Shown: one piece after another, positions 60,626-64,000 of the stretch | Position numbering within the stretch: position 1 is the first letter of the stretch | Layout: each line of letters begins with the position of its first letter | From: Sacculina carcini | Lineage: Eukaryota; Arthropoda; Thecostraca; Sacculinidae | Length of the DNA stretch: 64,000 nt | Assembly (NCBI GenBank): GCA_916048095.2 | Contig: OU696588.1 | Location: forward strand, 7,715,501-7,779,500 | Reading direction: 5' to 3' | Translations under genes and position numbers: made by a program | The notes under the pieces: model-generated | Databases searched by the model: none | What the model was told of the DNA's origin: nothing | What the model saw: the letters and a program-made list of their open reading frames with translations, nothing else

Positions 60626-61561
60626 TCATGCAACGCACATTTTGAAACATTCATCGACAAATTTTGCAAGGTTCTTCATAACATCAATGTTTTTGCACTT
60701 CATCAATTTGACAAATTTGTATTGCGCTTGTGCTTGCCAGTATTGTTCCGGTATATATTTTGTCCTCAGTTGTACTATAGTCGGGTTCTGATACTGTATC
60801 ATCATGTGGTACTCGTCTCCAATTGTGTTATCATTGCACAAGTCACAGTATCGTTGATGTCGTGGTGTCCCACTGTTGCGCCGTCTAGTCACCGCCAGCC
60901 GGTGATTACCTGTCCTTATTTTTGTTAAGTATATCCGATCTTGTTGATTGAGTTTAATTAGGTAATCTTCCATCTCGTAAGTCTTCTTATATAGTCTATA
61001 TTTACAGCACAACGTTTTACTTGTCATATTCGAATACCATTGGTTAATCCATATATCTTTGCGTTTTCTTTTAACCATATGCATTGTCCTAACGGGATTA
61101 TATATATTCTGTAGTGTCCATAAGCTGCATAGCCCGCACTCATTACAAATGTTGCGTATATACAATAACCACGGTGCAACGTATGTTCCGTCTTTGAACA
61201 TCTTAAGTAGGCAATTATACATTATATATCTGAGTTTTGTGTTTTTACCAGATATTATGCGAATCCAGTAGTTGAATGCCGTACTTTTTATACATATCTC
61301 TATGGGGTATAATCCAGTTTCGCCATATACCATATCATTGCATGCTCTCTTATGAACAAATAAAATGTGCTTCAGAAACTTGGTTTGTAGCAGCTCGATT
61401 TCTCTTATTGCCTCGCTTGCCCACACTTCGCACCCGTATGTCAGTATCGGCATGATCATACTTTTGTACATTTGCAACTGTATATCTACTGGTAAACTGT
61501 GTTTACGAATTGTTCCGATAACACTATACATGGCTTTTGTGGCTCTTTCTGTAAGATCCAA
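60626..61561 (-). pseudogene. LINE-5 ORF2, C-terminal 311 codons
   Basis: It opens inside the RT thumb (MYKSMIMPILTYGCEVWAS) and extends through a long tail with a CCHH-like cluster CDLCNDNTIGDEYHMM, common at the C-terminus of CR1/jockey-like ORF2 proteins. This stretch has no internal stop. The catalytic RT core is missing because of the deletion. Confidence 0.85.
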
Positions 61562-61724
61562 TTGACCTTTCCAATTGACCTATTTGCACCAGGTTTCCTG
61601 CGGCCTGCTCTGTATACGCATGCAATGTCGTCATGCGTCAACTCCACTCCAATATCGCGAGCAACTTCAATCAAATTCCTTTCCATTGCTTCCTCCGTCT
61701 CATTTTCTTTCTCTTTCAATCCAG

Positions 61725-62036
61725 TCAGTCTGAGATCATCTTTTTTGAGAGCTGCTCAAGCATGTCATTTTGATGCTCGATGATTCTCTCCAGATTTGTA
61801 ATCTTTGACGAGTTCTCATATATTTTTTCTGTCATTGGCTTAACTGTTGCCTCAACAGCCGTTGTAACCGCTGCCGTGATGACCTGTGTCATCGCCGGTA
61901 GTATAGTGGAGAGCACATCTCTGGCCGCCTTTGAGAAACCTCTGCCTCCTTCCAGTCCTCCATCCTCACTGATATTGTCCACAATCGATCTCACAGTAGT
62001 ATCCACTAGTTCAGTTAGGTTAGATTTCCCGCTCAT
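61725..62036 (-). CDS. LINE-5 ORF1, N-terminal part
   Basis: It starts MSGKSNLTELVDTTV. Ala/Thr-rich helices follow, then a coiled coil (KITNLERIIEHQNDMLEQLSKK). It ends early at a stop; the related downstream part is in another frame at 61486-61719 (VARDIGVELTHDDIACVYRAG). It resembles the ORF1 at 15109 and would bind element RNA. Confidence 0.65.
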   Translation of the reverse strand: MSGKSNLTELVDTTVRSIVDNISEDGGLEGGRGFSKAARDVLSTILPAMTQVITAAVTTAVEATVKPMTEKIYENSSKITNLERIIEHQNDMLEQLSKKMISD

Positions 62037-62133
62037 GTCGCAAAGTATTCACAACCCAATCAAGCTCACTGGTTCACACGGGCTCACAATCACCGAATCA
62101 CACGGCCGCACTCTATCAGGTCACAAACACAAC

Positions 62134-62135
<2 letters not shown>

Positions 62136-62223
<88 letters not shown>
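62136..62223. repeat. (GT)n microsatellite
   Basis: A pure GT run of about 88 bp, directly upstream of the start of LINE-5 (which reads the other way). Confidence 0.97.
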
Positions 62224-62229
<6 letters not shown>

Positions 62230-62956
62230 CTGTGTGTGTTGCGATTAATTTTGTTTGCATTATTGTGTCTATTGTTTTGTGTGTTGTCAATCTGAGCTTA
62301 TGTCCTTGTATGACTGCTGTGTTGTCTAAATGTGTTATCTGTTGTGTAGTTTCAATATGATATCTGTAAACGTAAATGTATTGTTTATTTTGTGCGTTTA
62401 TGTACTTATCTATTGTGTTTATGTGTGTGTGTGTGAGATTGTCCTTGTCCCCCTCTCTCTCTTTATCGCTTTGTGCGCGCGTGTGTATGTGTTTCCTGTT
62501 GTTGTGTATGTTTGTTTTCCCATTCTATGTTCTGTCTGTGTATTGTGTTTTCTGTTTTTTTTCTTCTTCTGCTTTTTTCTGTGACTGTTGTGGTGTGTTC
62601 TCTGTATGTTCATCCGAATCTATGTCTATGTGTGTCTGTGGTGTTGAGTTGTGTTATTTATATATGTGTGTCTAGTGTATGATGTTTCTCGCCTATCTGA
62701 GTGTATGTCCCTGATTGTCTGCTGTGTTGTCTTCAGTGTTGTCTGTCTGATATGCTGTCATCCTCAATAGGTATGTGTGTGCGTGTGCTTTTGTATTTAT
62801 GTATGGAAGTGTGATTTTCAGTGTATGTGCACTCATCTGTCTTCTTTTTGTCTATGTGTATGTGTGTGTGTGTGTGTTGGTGTGTGCGACTGTGAATGTG
62901 TATGTCCTTTGCTTGAGTGTGTGGGTGTGTGTGTGTGTGTGTGTATGTGTGTGTGT
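62224..62956. repeat. GT-rich cryptic repeat
   Basis: Irregular TGTG, TCTG and TTGTG sequence for about 700 bp with no stable period. Apparent Cys/Val-rich frames are repeat products. Confidence 0.85.
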
Positions 62957-63022
62957 GCAGCGCCTTAGAGACCCTCTAGGTGTAGGGCGCTATATAAATA
63001 TTTAATGTAATGTAATGTAATG
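62957..63022 (+). repeat. LINE/SINE-type 3' tail with (TAATG)n
   Basis: CAGCGCCTTAGAGACCCTCT, then GGGCGCTATATAAATATT and four TAATG-type units. This is the common end of L2/CR1-like LINEs and their SINEs in animals. Upstream body not recognised, so the GT-rich tract may be its expanded 5' side. Confidence 0.6.
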
Positions 63023-63184
63023 TGTGTGTGTGTGTGTGTGTGCGTGAACTGTCGTGTATCTGACCCGTAGTGGCGAGAACGCAACCAGCTCTACGCTGAT
63101 TGGTCGCGTGAGTGTATCTTCGTGTGTGTATGCTGTTGCTGTTGTGTACTCACATAGTACTCACATAGTTGTTCTACAGGATAT
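63023..63184. other. No gene seen
   Basis: A short GT run followed by mixed sequence. Confidence 0.4.
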
Positions 63185-63954
63185 GAGCTAAGCTCGTGCT
63201 GTCCCGTCTCTTTTCCATAATTTATCCAACATATTTTTGAAGGAACTTAAATTTCTAGCTTCAACTATTTTGCTGTATAATTGGTTCCACTGATCTACGC
63301 TCCTAAACGGGAAACTATACTTTTTTACATCTTTTCGACAACGTGTTTTCCTCAGTTTTTTTAGTGTCCTCTACGCACATTTCCTTGAAAAACTAATCCG
63401 ATGTCGTCTATGTTGACCGTGTCATTTATGCATCTATATATGTTTATTAAATCACCTCTTTCTCTCCTCTCATCAAGCCTGGGTAATTCAATTTTCCTCA
63501 ATCTGTCGTCGTAAGACATGTTTTTCAAGTTTGGTACCAATTTTGTGGCTAGTCTTTGAATCTTTTCTATTTTCTTTATATGTCTCACTTCGTGTGGAGA
63601 CCAAACTACAGCTGCGTATTCGATCTTTGGCCTAATTAGAGCTATCATGATTTTTCTGAACATATTCTCATCCATGTAGTTGAATACTCCTCTCGTTTTT
63701 GAAATAAGTGCATACGACTTGGCGAAAAGGTCATCAATGTGCGCCTGCGGTGACAGATCATTCTGGATAATCACACCAAGATCTCGTTCCTTGTCCACCT
63801 CTCGCAGCGTGACGCATCCCAGTGCATAGTCCACAGATGGTCTCTTCCCGCTTGTGTGTGTGCGTGTACGTGTCTGTATGGGTGTGTGTGTGTTAAGTAG
63901 GAGTAGTTTGTTTGTAAGCGTGGTCTTGGCTGTTGTTCTCGCCCTGGTATTCAT
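63185..63954 (-). pseudogene. CR1-like LINE C-terminal fragment B
   Basis: Reading minus, DKERDLGVIIQNDLSPQAHI, then IRPKIEYAAVVWSP, KIQRLATKLVPNL and RRERGDLINIYR (63361-63850). A one-base shift at about 63365 leads to KYSFPFRSVDQWNQLYSK, which ends near 63190. The first 35 codons of the listed frame come from CA-rich DNA and are not element sequence. It is similar to the fragment at 59740-60224 but clearly a separate copy. Confidence 0.85.
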
Positions 63955-64000
63955 TCTCGTATTGTTTATTTCATTTGTCTGTTCAATACACCATTGCTTT

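Larger units (their letters stand above)
60480..62105 (-). mobile_element. LINE-5: internally deleted non-LTR element
   Basis: ORF1 (61561-62036) and the C-terminal part of ORF2 (60626-61561) abut each other at 61555-61580. The endonuclease and most of the RT are gone. The junction shows GGTCAATTGGA repeated with a 2-bp spacer. Confidence 0.8.

Noticed and set aside
62224-62960. Cys/Val-rich frames that look like membrane or toxin-like peptides
   Set aside because: They are translations of GT-rich DNA in several frames at once.

Overview
This window is eukaryotic and almost certainly comes from an invertebrate animal. It is AT-rich, full of microsatellites, and packed with degraded transposable elements from at least seven superfamilies. 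The only host gene I can establish is split into small exons with GT-AG introns. I see no rRNA, no intact tRNA, no CRISPR array and no bacterial operon. The species cannot be read from the sequence.

The host gene is a glycerol kinase (FGGY family) on the + strand. Eight exons between 28540 and about 55640 join with consistent splice phases into 1,077 nt (359 codons). They run from just after the N-terminal phosphate-binding loop through the catalytic Asp (LGDQQAA) to the SGLYAPHW block. The first coding exon and roughly the last 150 codons were not found. Introns of 0.3 to 14.2 kb are filled with mobile elements, so the gene is easily missed among them.

Layout. 1-7990: unclassified AT-rich repeats carrying a recurrent GC-rich motif (CCGCACGACGGGCGGG) and forming several long inverted repeats, one with arms of at least 1.05 kb. 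7990-12383: a non-LTR retrotransposon (LINE-1 here, not mammalian L1) with an open 1,101-codon EN-RT frame that carries a degenerate 2A-like motif. 12495-15010: a decayed hAT transposase of the ZMYM1/TTF type. 15045-15900: a LINE ORF1. 16285-19370: an A-rich repeat and a mariner element split by a hAT insertion with an 8-bp target duplication. 19391-22436: a LINE (LINE-3) with a zinc-knuckle ORF1 and a truncated ORF2. 22437-26940: a Gypsy-type LTR retrotransposon on the - strand with several stops and a tandem duplication in integrase. 27003-27260: a second LINE-3 tail.

28540-55640 is the glycerol kinase region. Its 14.2-kb intron holds an L2-like LINE (31.4-35.9 kb), a 1.08-1.10-kb tandem array (36.6-39.2 kb), RT fragments and a PIF/Harbinger-like non-autonomous element (42406-44204). 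A later intron holds a minus-strand LINE-1 copy. The last large intron holds a hAT-like repeat and another block of the 1-7 kb repeat family.

55.7-64 kb contains LINE fragments, a decayed piggyBac transposase, an internally deleted LINE, a GT-rich tract and another LINE C-terminus. Except for the kinase, nearly all coding capacity here belongs to mobile elements, most of them broken. The best candidate for an intact element ORF is 8330-11635.
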